Below are positions 8,614 to 17,571 of a DNA stretch of 64,000 nt, piece after piece. Both the position numbers and the translations under genes were made by a program. Below the pieces are notes generated by a model. It worked only from the letters and a program-made list of their open reading frames with translations, was not told the origin of the DNA and did no database searches. How positions within the stretch are numbered: position 1 is the stretch's first letter; each line of letters starts with the position of its first letter. Origin of the DNA: Burkholderiales bacterium RIFOXYD12_FULL_59_19 (GTDB lineage Bacteria; Pseudomonadota; Gammaproteobacteria; Burkholderiales; Burkholderiaceae_C); the NCBI GenBank assembly GCA_001771065.1, contig MESQ01000091.1:1-64000 (forward strand), in the 5' to 3' direction.

Positions 8614-9657
8614 TCAATCCTCTGCCAAAGCGTGTTCGCCACGCGCAATGCGCTGCATAAAGTCAAGTTTGAGCAGCAGCGCCTTCATGCCTGCCACATC
8701 GAGCCGGGTGGTGTTGTGCGAGTTATAGTCTTCACCATGCGTGCTTTGGGTCATGCGCTGCTCGCCTTGTTCCACAAATTTGGCATAGTTCAAGTCGCGC
8801 GCATCGGGCGGCACGCGGAAGTAGTCGCCCCGGTCTTCGGCACAGGCCATCTCTTCGCGCCCAAGTAGCGCCTCATACAGTTTCTCGCCATGGCGGGTGC
8901 CAATCACATTCACCGTGTGGTCTGGCTTGCCCATCAGCTCCAAAAGCGCTTGGGTGAGCACCTGTACCGTGGCCGCCGGGGCCTTTTGCACAAAAATGTC
9001 GCCGTTGTTACCGTGCTCAAACGCGTACAACACTAAGTCCACCGCATCGGCCAGCGTCATCATGAAGCGGGTCATGGACGGGTCGGTGATAGTAATGGGC
9101 TTGCCCGCCAGAACCTGCTCAACAAACAGGGGAATCACGGAGCCACGCGAGGCCATCACGTTGCCATAACGGGTTCCGCAAATGACTGTGCCTGTACCCT
9201 CCAAGTTGCGGCTGGCCGCCACCATCACCTTTTCCATCATGGCCTTGCTGATGCCCATGGCGTTGATGGGGTATACCGCCTTGTCGGTGCTGAGGCAAAC
9301 CACACGCTTGACACCGGCATTAACCGCTGCCTCCAGCACGTTCTCGGTGCCCAGCACGTTGGTGCGGACCGCTTGCATGGGATAAAACTCACATGAAGGC
9401 ACCTGCTTGAGTGCTGCGGCGTGAAACACATAGTCGACGCCGCGCATGGCCCCGGCCACGCTGCGCGGATCACGCACATCGCCGATGTAGAACTTGAGTT
9501 TGGAATGTCTGTAGCGCTTGCGCATGTCATCCTGCTTTTTCTCGTCACGACTGAAGATGCGTATTTCACTTACATCCGATCCGAGGAAGCGGCGTAGAAC
9601 TGCGTTGCCGAAGGATCCGGTACCTCCAGTGATTAATAGGGATTTGTCTTTGAACAT
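8614..9657 (-). CDS. fnlA: UDP-GlcNAc 4,6-dehydratase/5-epimerase
   Basis: First enzyme of UDP-L-FucNAc synthesis (WbjB/FnlA), 347 residues. MFKDKSLLITGGTGSFGNAVL gives the NAD loop; AALKQVPSCEFYP and STDKAVYPINAMGISKAMMEK match the CapD family, with Met replacing the catalytic Tyr. The C-terminus contains RHGEKLYEALLGREE. It is the first of a tight fnlA-fnlB-fnlC-wbuB run. It lies 57 bases downstream of the wzy-like gene. Confidence 0.94.
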   Translation of the reverse strand: MFKDKSLLITGGTGSFGNAVLRRFLGSDVSEIRIFSRDEKKQDDMRKRYRHSKLKFYIGDVRDPRSVAGAMRGVDYVFHAAALKQVPSCEFYPMQAVRTNVLGTENVLEAAVNAGVKRVVCLSTDKAVYPINAMGISKAMMEKVMVAASRNLEGTGTVICGTRYGNVMASRGSVIPLFVEQVLAGKPITITDPSMTRFMMTLADAVDLVLYAFEHGNNGDIFVQKAPAATVQVLTQALLELMGKPDHTVNVIGTRHGEKLYEALLGREEMACAEDRGDYFRVPPDARDLNYAKFVEQGEQRMTQSTHGEDYNSHNTTRLDVAGMKALLLKLDFMQRIARGEHALAED

Positions 9658-9714
9658 AGATTGAACCTTGTTGATTGGGACTGGCCTCGTAACCGCCTAC
9701 TCCAGGCAAAGCCA

Positions 9715-11136
9715 CTACATACTCTTTGGGGCGCTGACATGCGAACCGTCGAGAACATTCGGCGCGGTCGCAACTTGTCCCTGGGATTCCGGCACATAGA
9801 AGTTACGCAGCGCCAAGAGCGCCAGGAGATAGGCCGGATAGGTATACAAGTCATTCCAGAGAATCAGGCCACCGCGCAAATGGCTCATCAGACTAAAGCT
9901 CATATGGCAACCGACGAAGATCCAGCCCAGCGAGCGAACGGAAATAGCCTTGCTGAACGCGTACTGTGTGGCCAGCATGTACAGCACGACGAACGGCAAC
10001 CCAAAGACAAAATAGAAGCTCATATACAGATCAGTCTCGATGGGCCATTGCTCTGTCGCACGAATTTCCCAATTCTCCGGGTAGTAAATCGATGTCAGCC
10101 AAGCACTCATGTCGTAGAACACGTCTTCGCGGATGCCAAATGGGCTGAGGAACTTGTTGAACGGCAGGAAGACGGTGTTGAACCAAGACGGATCAAAGTC
10201 TTTTAGTGAGATTACGAGAAGCTCAAAGGTACTGAAGTAGTTGAGCGAGTAGCTGATTAATTCACCGGGCGTGATCCATGTGAAGTTTCGAGCATAGATG
10301 CCTGCAAAAAATGTAACTAGGAACAGTACGGATGTCCAGATCAACAGCTTGCTGCGAGGTTTCGATTCAAAGACTGTCGGAGCCATCAAAAAGAAGAACG
10401 ATAGAAAGTTCTGCATCTTACCGCCCAAGAACGGGCTGAGGGCGATCAGCACAAGTGATGCGAAGACGTAGGTGCTGATAACGCGCGAGTTTTGGGCAAT
10501 ATGCCCTGCCACTAGCGCGAACAGCATCGAGCTGAACATCAGCAGAATCGAGAATACTCCTCCGCCTTCTCGTCTTAGGAATGTTTGTCCAGGATCGTCG
10601 ATCCACGGTTGGATGCCGCCGGTAGCTCGAACAAGGCCCACCACGGCCAACAGGCAAACAAGCAGCAACAGAAACATTAAAATTTTGGCGTTCATTAGCC
10701 AGTGCTGGGGTCCAAGACGCTCCCCGACCGGACGGTCAATGAGCTCAAGTGCGACCTTACGATGAATTATCTGTTCCGCGGCGAAGAGGGTGAATGCACT
10801 GATGGTCAAAGTAGTGAATAGCATCCACGCCGCCAGCGTGATCGTCTCGAGCTGGAAATCCATGTTCTGATACTTCTCCGCGAACAACAAGGGCAGCAAA
10901 TACCAGAGTCCGTAGTAACCGAAAAGTACGCTTAGCGGACTGAAGAGGTAAGATGGCCAAAAGACTACAGTGATACAGATGATGGAGACGCAAAAGAAAT
11001 GAACCGCATCCATGTTGAAGAAATAGTGAACAGCAAAGAGCAAATGCCCGAACATGATCAAGAAAATCGACCAAATCAGGCGCAACTTTAGCGTCTTATC
11101 AGGGATGAAATGCATGCGGCTATCTGTCTTGTTCAT
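9715..11136 (-). CDS. Wzy-like oligosaccharide repeat-unit polymerase
   Basis: An inner-membrane protein (473 residues) with about ten or more hydrophobic segments and a large hydrophilic loop, as expected for Wzy, which joins lipid-linked repeat units in the periplasm. Sequence signatures are weak in this family. The segment GGIQPWIDDPGQTFLRREGGG followed by more membrane spans is typical of O-antigen polymerase-like proteins. Position between fnlA and a glycosyltransferase, with wzx two genes upstream, supports the role. ATG at 11136 is preferred; a GTG at 11154 is in frame. Confidence 0.72.
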   Translation of the reverse strand: MNKTDSRMHFIPDKTLKLRLIWSIFLIMFGHLLFAVHYFFNMDAVHFFCVSIICITVVFWPSYLFSPLSVLFGYYGLWYLLPLLFAEKYQNMDFQLETITLAAWMLFTTLTISAFTLFAAEQIIHRKVALELIDRPVGERLGPQHWLMNAKILMFLLLLVCLLAVVGLVRATGGIQPWIDDPGQTFLRREGGGVFSILLMFSSMLFALVAGHIAQNSRVISTYVFASLVLIALSPFLGGKMQNFLSFFFLMAPTVFESKPRSKLLIWTSVLFLVTFFAGIYARNFTWITPGELISYSLNYFSTFELLVISLKDFDPSWFNTVFLPFNKFLSPFGIREDVFYDMSAWLTSIYYPENWEIRATEQWPIETDLYMSFYFVFGLPFVVLYMLATQYAFSKAISVRSLGWIFVGCHMSFSLMSHLRGGLILWNDLYTYPAYLLALLALRNFYVPESQGQVATAPNVLDGSHVSAPKSM

Positions 11137-11243
11137 TTTAACTTTCAGCCTCACTTAAATTTGGAAGCGGGCGTATACCGCCCAGCATGTCGCCCAGCGC
11201 GAATGAACCGTGTCTGTCTGCGAGTCATCATCAAAAGGAATCT

Positions 11244-12533
11244 TCATTGCGCGTAAGTAATAAGTTTCTGAATGATTTTCTCGTCCGATTCGTCTTCGAC
11301 ATATAGTATCAAGGCGCCGACAGCTTCATATTCCGTTGCGAGCGCCGACCGATAGGACACTACGGCCTCCACTTCCGGAAAGAAGTCCGGACATCCAATG
11401 AGCGCATAACTCTGTGAAGAGTATCTTGCGAAATCGCTCTGGTCGTACAAGGGATGCGGCTTCGCAAAAATATGAAACCTAGAGTCTTGCCATATCTTCT
11501 GCACCAGAGAGTGCATACGTTCTGAAATCATCGGATGAAGAATGAGCAGGACACGATACCTGCCGGGAAGTTCTTCGCCCTTCTGCAGACATATCTTGGA
11601 TCCAAAGTCGTGAATGGTAACTTTCTCTGAACTATGCACTGACAGATCCAGATATATAAGCGCTGAAGGTTTGTGGAAAGACCAGATGGAATCGATTCTC
11701 CGCATCTTGTAGAGCGGGGGAAAATCGGCGTACTCGATCCCATGTTGCAGGACCGTGCATTTTCGGCCCAACCGGGATGAATCTCGCAAGGGCATGGCCT
11801 CGTAACCGCGGCAAAAGAAATCCACCAAGACAGCCCAGCGGTCATAGAGGTTGGTCATCCAGACGGTTCGAGGCCCCAGCCGCGACAGGGCAACTGCGAC
11901 CGTTACCCATTCTAGGCAGGTGTAGGTCTGCAACGGAAGCCCCACATTATTTTGCCTGGACCGTGCGGCGCGTCGACCGATCTGCCAAGACAATAGCAGG
12001 ATGCCCCAGACATCCCGCAGATTCAGGATGTCCTCGGGCAGCCATACGCTGTAACCCGCCTGTTGGAGCGATTTTGCGATGACTGGCGACGTAGCCAAAC
12101 AATGCAAAGGAAGTTTGACCAATTTGGGCAGGCGCCCCAACGAGCGATTGATGATCGACGTGCCTGCGAAGATCAGGCCCGCACCCTGAGCAGACAGGAT
12201 ATCTGCCGTCTTCGCGCGGCGACGGAGGATATTGTGGCATAGGACAATGGCCTTGAACGCCATCAGTGGACCGAAGATTAGGAGCCACCAACTTCGGACA
12301 GAGATACCGAACAAGGCGGGAAGAACCGCCTTCGGCAGCTTCAGGTACTTCTTCAGCTTGTGAACTCTAGGCACAACGACCTGCAGAGCCCCTAGCTCAG
12401 CATCCCTGAGTTGCCAGTAGCGATCAAGTTCGAACTCGTTGAGGATTGCCTGCCTGTAGGCAACCGCTAGACGGTGAGGATCGACATTGAACATCTGATG
12501 ATTCTCCCCGGCCCTGACTGTCCTGGTATTCAT
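11244..12533 (-). CDS. probable GT-B glycosyltransferase, candidate nonulosonic-acid transferase
   Basis: A 429-residue protein with no firm family. One hydrophobic stretch is near residues 80-110. The C-terminal half has features of CMP-sugar GT-B enzymes: VLQHGIEY, then FAKPHPLYD (an HP motif) and about 35 residues later VVSYRSALATEYEAVGALI, resembling the HP and Ser motifs shared by bacterial sialyltransferase families. A clear D/E-D/E-G motif was not found. Lying between wzx and wzy, in a locus that makes a CMP-nonulosonic acid but has no other evident transferase for it, it is the best candidate. ATG at 12533; a TTG at 12548 is also in frame. Confidence 0.5.
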   Translation of the reverse strand: MNTRTVRAGENHQMFNVDPHRLAVAYRQAILNEFELDRYWQLRDAELGALQVVVPRVHKLKKYLKLPKAVLPALFGISVRSWWLLIFGPLMAFKAIVLCHNILRRRAKTADILSAQGAGLIFAGTSIINRSLGRLPKLVKLPLHCLATSPVIAKSLQQAGYSVWLPEDILNLRDVWGILLLSWQIGRRAARSRQNNVGLPLQTYTCLEWVTVAVALSRLGPRTVWMTNLYDRWAVLVDFFCRGYEAMPLRDSSRLGRKCTVLQHGIEYADFPPLYKMRRIDSIWSFHKPSALIYLDLSVHSSEKVTIHDFGSKICLQKGEELPGRYRVLLILHPMISERMHSLVQKIWQDSRFHIFAKPHPLYDQSDFARYSSQSYALIGCPDFFPEVEAVVSYRSALATEYEAVGALILYVEDESDEKIIQKLITYAQ

Positions 12534-12552
12534 GATCGTAGATCCCAACGGC

Positions 12553-13833
12553 TCATAGCATGCTCATCAATTTGCTGAGGCCCAGTGCGACCAACAGGTA
12601 AACAACGACTCCACCGCCCAGGAGAGGGAACGTGCCGCGGGATTCCGGGTGCACGGCGGCGGCGACACGAGAGTAGAAGAATCCGAAGCTCAAATACGAG
12701 ATCAGCAGTCCGGCGGCCGCGCCGACAGCCCCGAAGGCGTACACCATACCCGACATGGACACTAGATTGGTCAGGCCCGCAAGGGTCGCGGCCATGGGCA
12801 GCTTGCTCGTGCTGCGGTGGTGAAACAAGAAGGACGCATACAGAACGTACATTATCGACGAAAATGCAGCTGTGCTAATGATGGCGATGATGTACACGCC
12901 GTCGCTGGTCATCTTGCTGAACTGATGGATTGTCAAGCGATCAACGTAGATGACCACCAGAGCGAAAAGGTGCGCAGCCAAGCAGGCAGCGCCAGTCAGC
13001 AGTGTGAAGCGCCGAAGGAATGCCTGATTGGTCCAGTTCTCCGGATCTCTCGCCACTCGGGGTGGCAGGGCCATCGCCACGCCGCTGGTGACCAGCAGCG
13101 CGATCTGGCCGAAGGTAAATGCAATCGCGTATTCGCCCAGCGCACCTTTGCCGCGGATCGCGCCCAGCAGCAGCCTGTCGCTCGATGCGCTCAGCCACAA
13201 GAACGCCGTATGCGGAAGTGTGAGTGCTGAATATAGGAACATAGCCTTTAGACCGATCTTCTCACCCTTCGCCGCATCTACAAGGCTTCGTCGAACCAGC
13301 CTCCTGGCTAGAATGAATGCGGCGACGGCACTTATGCAGTAGACCGCTGCCTGCACGAAAAGTAGGGTTTTTACATCGAACTTGTGAATATAGGCTACAG
13401 CTACTGTTGTGCCAAACATCAGGTTGCGGAACAAAGCTACGCCGAAAATATGGCCGGCCTGTTCCTTGCCCTGGAAGATGGCGACAGCGGAGGACTGAAT
13501 CGCCTCGGCTGAGCCGATGATTAAGGCAATGGCGACCCAGGAGAAGGAAATTTGCAGGAAGACCGCGCCGAGTGCGATTATCAAGACGGCAAAGAGAGTG
13601 ATCCACTGGAATAGCAGATCAACTGGGCGTGGGTTGTCGATGATCTCCCGCATCAGCGCAATCCCAGTATTGAAGGTGATCAGCGGAACGATCAGCTGAG
13701 AAACCGTCTGCGTGAGAGTGTAAATACCCAGGTCCGTGGCCTCGAGAAAGTTCGAGAGTAGGGGCACAGCCAGGAACACCAGCGCTCGACTGAGGCCGTT
13801 GCTTGATGCGTAGGTGAGGATCAGGCGCAGCAT
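12553..13833 (-). CDS. wzx: Wzx-type polysaccharide flippase
   Basis: A 426-residue membrane protein of the MOP/polysaccharide-transporter fold with about twelve hydrophobic segments. It begins MLRLILTYASSNGLSRALVFLAVPLLSNFLEATDLGIYTLTQTV, the usual first helix pair of O-antigen flippases (a Gly-rich turn then an amphipathic strip). It moves undecaprenyl-linked repeat units across the inner membrane. Presence of wzx, wzy-like and wzz genes marks a Wzy-dependent pathway rather than an ABC export pathway. Confidence 0.85.
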   Translation of the reverse strand: MLRLILTYASSNGLSRALVFLAVPLLSNFLEATDLGIYTLTQTVSQLIVPLITFNTGIALMREIIDNPRPVDLLFQWITLFAVLIIALGAVFLQISFSWVAIALIIGSAEAIQSSAVAIFQGKEQAGHIFGVALFRNLMFGTTVAVAYIHKFDVKTLLFVQAAVYCISAVAAFILARRLVRRSLVDAAKGEKIGLKAMFLYSALTLPHTAFLWLSASSDRLLLGAIRGKGALGEYAIAFTFGQIALLVTSGVAMALPPRVARDPENWTNQAFLRRFTLLTGAACLAAHLFALVVIYVDRLTIHQFSKMTSDGVYIIAIISTAAFSSIMYVLYASFLFHHRSTSKLPMAATLAGLTNLVSMSGMVYAFGAVGAAAGLLISYLSFGFFYSRVAAAVHPESRGTFPLLGGGVVVYLLVALGLSKLMSML

Positions 13834-13927
13834 GCTGCCCCTTCTTTGGTGAATTCTGCCGACACGAAGTTTCCGTCCGTCAGGCCAGTGGCACAGCGCC
13901 TGTTGCTAGAATTTAATAACATCGCTG

Positions 13928-14725
13928 CTAGGCTTCTGAGGGCACTTTTGCATTGTCCGTCGACTCGGCTGCGCCAACACGAAACATTGGAATGATCTCT
14001 GCACATAAGCCCACGTTAATACGGTGTGCTATCTCCGCAGCGATCCAATCGTGTGCAGGCTTGTGAATATGGTGTCCATCGTCCTGAGTGACCCAGTCGG
14101 GCTTGTGGGCACACTGTGCGAACAGGTCAACAACCTCTAGCCTCCCTGGGAATGCAGCAGCCAGACGTGCGATCCCGGCGTTATATTTCTGGATGTTTGC
14201 CAGGATGTTGTAGGACTTCTTCCGCAGGATTTCGCCTGGATAAGCGATGTTGATGGCGAAGACCTTTTCGACGGGATTGCTTTCCAGTATTTCGAGCACG
14301 AGCCTGCGATAGTTGGACTCGAAGCGGTCGATGGGCACGAGGGTCTTGGGGAATACCCTCGTCAACTGATAGCGGTACCTCGACTTCACTTTGATGTACT
14401 GGTCGAAGAGGGCGCGAAGGCCAGGCACCCGGCTTGCCACCAGGCCGATGGCCCTTTCCACGGGGGACAAAAGGCGCGGGGCGCAGTCGACGATGCCTAG
14501 CTGGATGATCGCGTAAGACGCCGAGGAATTGCGTACGAAGGTGCGTAGGAAGGGTTCCTTCACCGCACGATCAGTCGAGTTGTCGCCAACTGAGTAGTTG
14601 GCGACAAATGCATCTGGACCCAGTAGGCGGTTGAGCTGAAAGGAGTATGTGGAGGCCAAGTCCACGCCAACCCATGACCTCGGGCAACCGAGCGAGTCAC
14701 CCACAACAATGACGATCATGCCCAT
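13928..14725 (-). CDS. SGNH-type hydrolase or acyl-modifying enzyme of the glycan locus
   Basis: A 265-residue protein with the SGNH blocks: block I VVGDSLGCPR (Ser), block II NYSVGDNS (Gly), IIQLGIVDC in place of the usual GxND, and block V DDGHHIHK with Asp-x-x-His. The block III Asn is replaced by Val-Asp, so the oxyanion site may be altered. No signal peptide or membrane segment is seen, so it acts in the cytoplasm, perhaps trimming or moving an acyl group on a sugar intermediate. The start ATG overlaps the upstream stop (TGATG). Confidence 0.68.
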   Translation of the reverse strand: MGMIVIVVGDSLGCPRSWVGVDLASTYSFQLNRLLGPDAFVANYSVGDNSTDRAVKEPFLRTFVRNSSASYAIIQLGIVDCAPRLLSPVERAIGLVASRVPGLRALFDQYIKVKSRYRYQLTRVFPKTLVPIDRFESNYRRLVLEILESNPVEKVFAINIAYPGEILRKKSYNILANIQKYNAGIARLAAAFPGRLEVVDLFAQCAHKPDWVTQDDGHHIHKPAHDWIAAEIAHRINVGLCAEIIPMFRVGAAESTDNAKVPSEA

Positions 14726-15654
14726 CAAGATAGCGGGTTTATCTGTGCATAGAAAGTGAGGTGGCAGACCTGCTCCTGTATCGATAGAAGTTCAGCTGGG
14801 TTATATAGAAATGCCTGGACCTGCCTAAAGAAGCCAGGCTTATAGCTGGTATCAACGGAGTCGTCGATTTCAATCGGATCTACCGCGATGCTGCCTATCT
14901 TTTGAATCTGGAGCTTCTCCAGTGGCTTGAGAATCAGGCGATGCTTTGAAGTAATGACTTCCACACCCCATCGACCCGGTCCCTGCCAGTCCGCAATGTA
15001 GGAGAACAACGCACCCTTATCGGAGATGCCTGCGCCCGCGTATCGCGCATGGGGATGCCACGACAAACTTCCGGCACTCCATGATTTCATCTCTTTGGGC
15101 CAACCGCCCAGATAGAACGCCAAATCCACGACGTGCGAAGAATTGTGGAAGAACCATTCTTCCTTTACGCCTGGTTCCTTGGTGATCGGTTCGATGCGGT
15201 GAGACCACTCCGTGAACTCAAAGTGGAAGGTATTGACGCCGCCGTCCTCTTCAATGATGCGCTGCGCAGCCTGTGTCGAAGCGTGGAAACGCCGGTTGTA
15301 TGCGACCCGTACATCGCAACCGGCCTTCGCGGCTGCGTCCGCAATTACGCGCAACTCGGTGGGTGTGCCGGCACCCGGCTTCTCCACCAGGATGGATTTG
15401 ACACCCCGCTCGATGAGTTGCAACACAACCTGTCCCAACTGGGCTTCGCTGACGGCCACTACGGCAGTCGCTGGAAGAGTCTGTCCCTGCGAACTGACCA
15501 GTCCATTCGGAACAGCTTCAATTCCGGTTGCTTCCAGGAAAGCGGCGCAGCCCTTTTCGCTGCGGCCAAGCACCAGCATTTGATGCCCAAGGGCCTTGAA
15601 AATTTTTGCGTACTCGATACCAATTGGGCCAACGCCCACGATGACTATGTTCAT
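14725..15654 (-). CDS. Gfo/Idh/MocA-family sugar oxidoreductase (third copy)
   Basis: A 309-residue NAD(P)-dependent oxidoreductase. The Rossmann start is VGVGPIGIEYAKIFKALG and the family EKP motif appears as LVEKPGAGTPTEL (about 92), followed by VAYNRRFH. Such enzymes oxidise or reduce hydroxyl or keto groups on nucleotide sugars or free sugars. It is one of three Gfo/Idh proteins within 4.7 kb, each clearly different in sequence, suggesting distinct steps. Substrate unknown. Confidence 0.8.
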   Translation of the reverse strand: MNIVIVGVGPIGIEYAKIFKALGHQMLVLGRSEKGCAAFLEATGIEAVPNGLVSSQGQTLPATAVVAVSEAQLGQVVLQLIERGVKSILVEKPGAGTPTELRVIADAAAKAGCDVRVAYNRRFHASTQAAQRIIEEDGGVNTFHFEFTEWSHRIEPITKEPGVKEEWFFHNSSHVVDLAFYLGGWPKEMKSWSAGSLSWHPHARYAGAGISDKGALFSYIADWQGPGRWGVEVITSKHRLILKPLEKLQIQKIGSIAVDPIEIDDSVDTSYKPGFFRQVQAFLYNPAELLSIQEQVCHLTFYAQINPLS

Positions 15655-15667
15655 AAGATTCTCTATT

Positions 15668-16639
15668 TCAGGTCACAGGGCACAGCGTGCCAAAATCCAC
15701 TCCGTGGCGTCGCATGCCAGTCAGTAGAGCAGACAGCGTTTCCAAATGCACGCGCGCCGACGTCTCAAAATTAGGGAGTCCGCAGTCGCGTCCATCCAGC
15801 ATTTCAGTAACAACGTCAGCGGTCAGCTGGCTTTGGAATGGCGCAGACAAATTCGACTCTTTGGGTGTCCAGCCGTTTTGATCGTTCGCCGTATAAAGCT
15901 TGCTATTGGAAACATCCCAGGATAGCGTCTCTAGGGGGTGATTTGCAGTAATCACAAAAGGCGCAGTTCCGCGTGCATAGGAAATTTGACGCAATCCTCC
16001 GCCCGTCGAAATGCTCGTGATCAGTTCGCCGGTAAATTCCTTGAACCCGTTGCGCTTACTGTCGATGACGTTCGCATCGAGAAGCGCTTCATGCTTCGCA
16101 CTGTCGGCCCACAAGAATTGGGCAATGTCGGTGTTGTGGACCGAGTTGCAACCTAGTCCCCAATTGCTGCCGGAAATGGTAATTCTCAAGTCCGGATCGT
16201 TGGCGTAGCGCGCTTTCAGCTCCTTGAAAAATGGCCATAAACGCTGGGCGCAGTTCACCCAGGTGGTGCGCGCTGCATCACCAAGAAGCGCTGCCCCCTC
16301 TTCGTAGTCATGCAGGTCCTGGAACAGCACTTTTTCAAGAAGTAGTTTTTTGATATTGAGTACACCCACTATTTGCCTAAGCACCTGCAAGCGGACATTC
16401 GCGGTCGTTGCAACGATGGCAACGTCAATTTCCGAGGGTGCATTTGCGATGCTGTCCAGCGTGGTTAATGTGATATCTGAACGCGTCCGCACCGCGTCGT
16501 AGCGCTCCCTGGCTACCCGCAGGGAGTCCGGAGAGGGGTCGTACACATAAATATCCAAAGGCCGCTCGACTTTGGTCAATCCCTGAAGGTGTCTGCTACC
16601 CAGGTTGCCGGCACCGACCACAAATATTGTGTTGCTCAT
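15668..16639 (-). CDS. Gfo/Idh/MocA-like oxidoreductase (second copy, divergent)
   Basis: 323 residues beginning MSNTIFVVGAGNLGSRHLQGL, a typical NAD-binding fold. The EKP catalytic-loop motif reads LLLEKVLFQD, so the proline is replaced by valine. The C-terminal domain has GSNWGLGCNSVHNTDIAQFLW, a Gfo/Idh-like segment with a conserved His. Gene order beside an SDR and a CMP-sugar synthetase points to nonulosonic-acid or side-branch chemistry; the substrate cannot be named. The gap to the upstream SDR (16640-16744) holds no recognisable gene. Confidence 0.7.
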   Translation of the reverse strand: MSNTIFVVGAGNLGSRHLQGLTKVERPLDIYVYDPSPDSLRVARERYDAVRTRSDITLTTLDSIANAPSEIDVAIVATTANVRLQVLRQIVGVLNIKKLLLEKVLFQDLHDYEEGAALLGDAARTTWVNCAQRLWPFFKELKARYANDPDLRITISGSNWGLGCNSVHNTDIAQFLWADSAKHEALLDANVIDSKRNGFKEFTGELITSISTGGGLRQISYARGTAPFVITANHPLETLSWDVSNSKLYTANDQNGWTPKESNLSAPFQSQLTADVVTEMLDGRDCGLPNFETSARVHLETLSALLTGMRRHGVDFGTLCPVT

Positions 16640-16744
16640 TTTGATTCCTTGCTAATTGTTACATCTCGTAAAGATGCATTGAATGCGATAAGAATAGGTT
16701 CGCTGTCGATGCAGCTCACCCTCATTTTTAGGTCATGTCGTGCA

Positions 16745-17548
16745 TTACCAGGCTGACCATCCTCCATCAACCACCAGGTTCTGCCCCGTCACCCATGCAG
16801 AAATATCGCTGGAGAAGTAAAGCACGGCCCCCTTGAAATCATCTTCCTCTCCCATGCGCTTTAAGGGCGTACGGGTCACATATTTATCAACGAATACCTG
16901 TGGCTGGTTACGGGCCACGCCGCCTGGGCTAACGCAGTTAACCCGGATATCAGGCGCCAAAACAGTCGACATCCAGCGTGTCAACTGAATGAGCCCACCT
17001 TTACTGACGGCATAGGCTGCGGGATTTCCCATTTCAGTTCTGTCGTACAGGGACATATCCGGCCCCAACAAACCATATATTGACGCGACATTGACGATGC
17101 TTCCACAGCGGTGCTCTCTCAGCATGGGTGCAAGCAGCTGACTCAGGTGAAAGCCTGCTGTGACATTGACCTCAACGGCACGTCGCCAGGTCTCTATCGA
17201 CTGCTCTTCAAATGGAACGACCCAGCCTGTCATCTTGCTGTCGCCAACGAAGCCGGCGTTGTTGACTAGCACATCTGCACGGCCGAAACGCTCCCGAATG
17301 AACGGCGCGACACTCACCCTCGCCTCGGCATTCTCCAAGTCAACGGCGAGACCTTCGACCTGCACATCCCAGCGTTCACCAAGGACGCTGGATGTCGCCT
17401 TGAGCGCATCTTCGACACGATCAATCAGCAGCAGATTGCATCCCTGCTCGGCCAGCCCCTCGGCAATGGCACGCCCGATATGTCCGCAGCCCCCGGTGAT
17501 CACCGCGACCCGCCCTTCCATCGAGAGCATCTGTTTAATAGTCCGCAT
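16745..17548 (-). CDS. short-chain dehydrogenase/reductase (PtmA-like)
   Basis: Classical SDR, 267 residues: TGGCGHIGRAIAEGLAEQG near residue 18 (NAD(P) binding), VLVNNAGFVGDS, VNVASIYGLLGPD and YAVSKGGL as the Tyr-x-x-x-Lys pair, ending TGQNLVVDGGWSAW. It lies next to the CMP-sugar synthetase gene and a Gfo/Idh gene, an arrangement like ptmA-ptmB-ptmF in Campylobacter flagellin glycosylation loci, where these oxidoreductases are tied to legionaminic acid precursor supply. Assignment to that role is by context. Confidence 0.78.
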   Translation of the reverse strand: MRTIKQMLSMEGRVAVITGGCGHIGRAIAEGLAEQGCNLLLIDRVEDALKATSSVLGERWDVQVEGLAVDLENAEARVSVAPFIRERFGRADVLVNNAGFVGDSKMTGWVVPFEEQSIETWRRAVEVNVTAGFHLSQLLAPMLREHRCGSIVNVASIYGLLGPDMSLYDRTEMGNPAAYAVSKGGLIQLTRWMSTVLAPDIRVNCVSPGGVARNQPQVFVDKYVTRTPLKRMGEEDDFKGAVLYFSSDISAWVTGQNLVVDGGWSAW

Positions 17549-17571
17549 AGTTTGAGTTCCCTGTTTTAATT

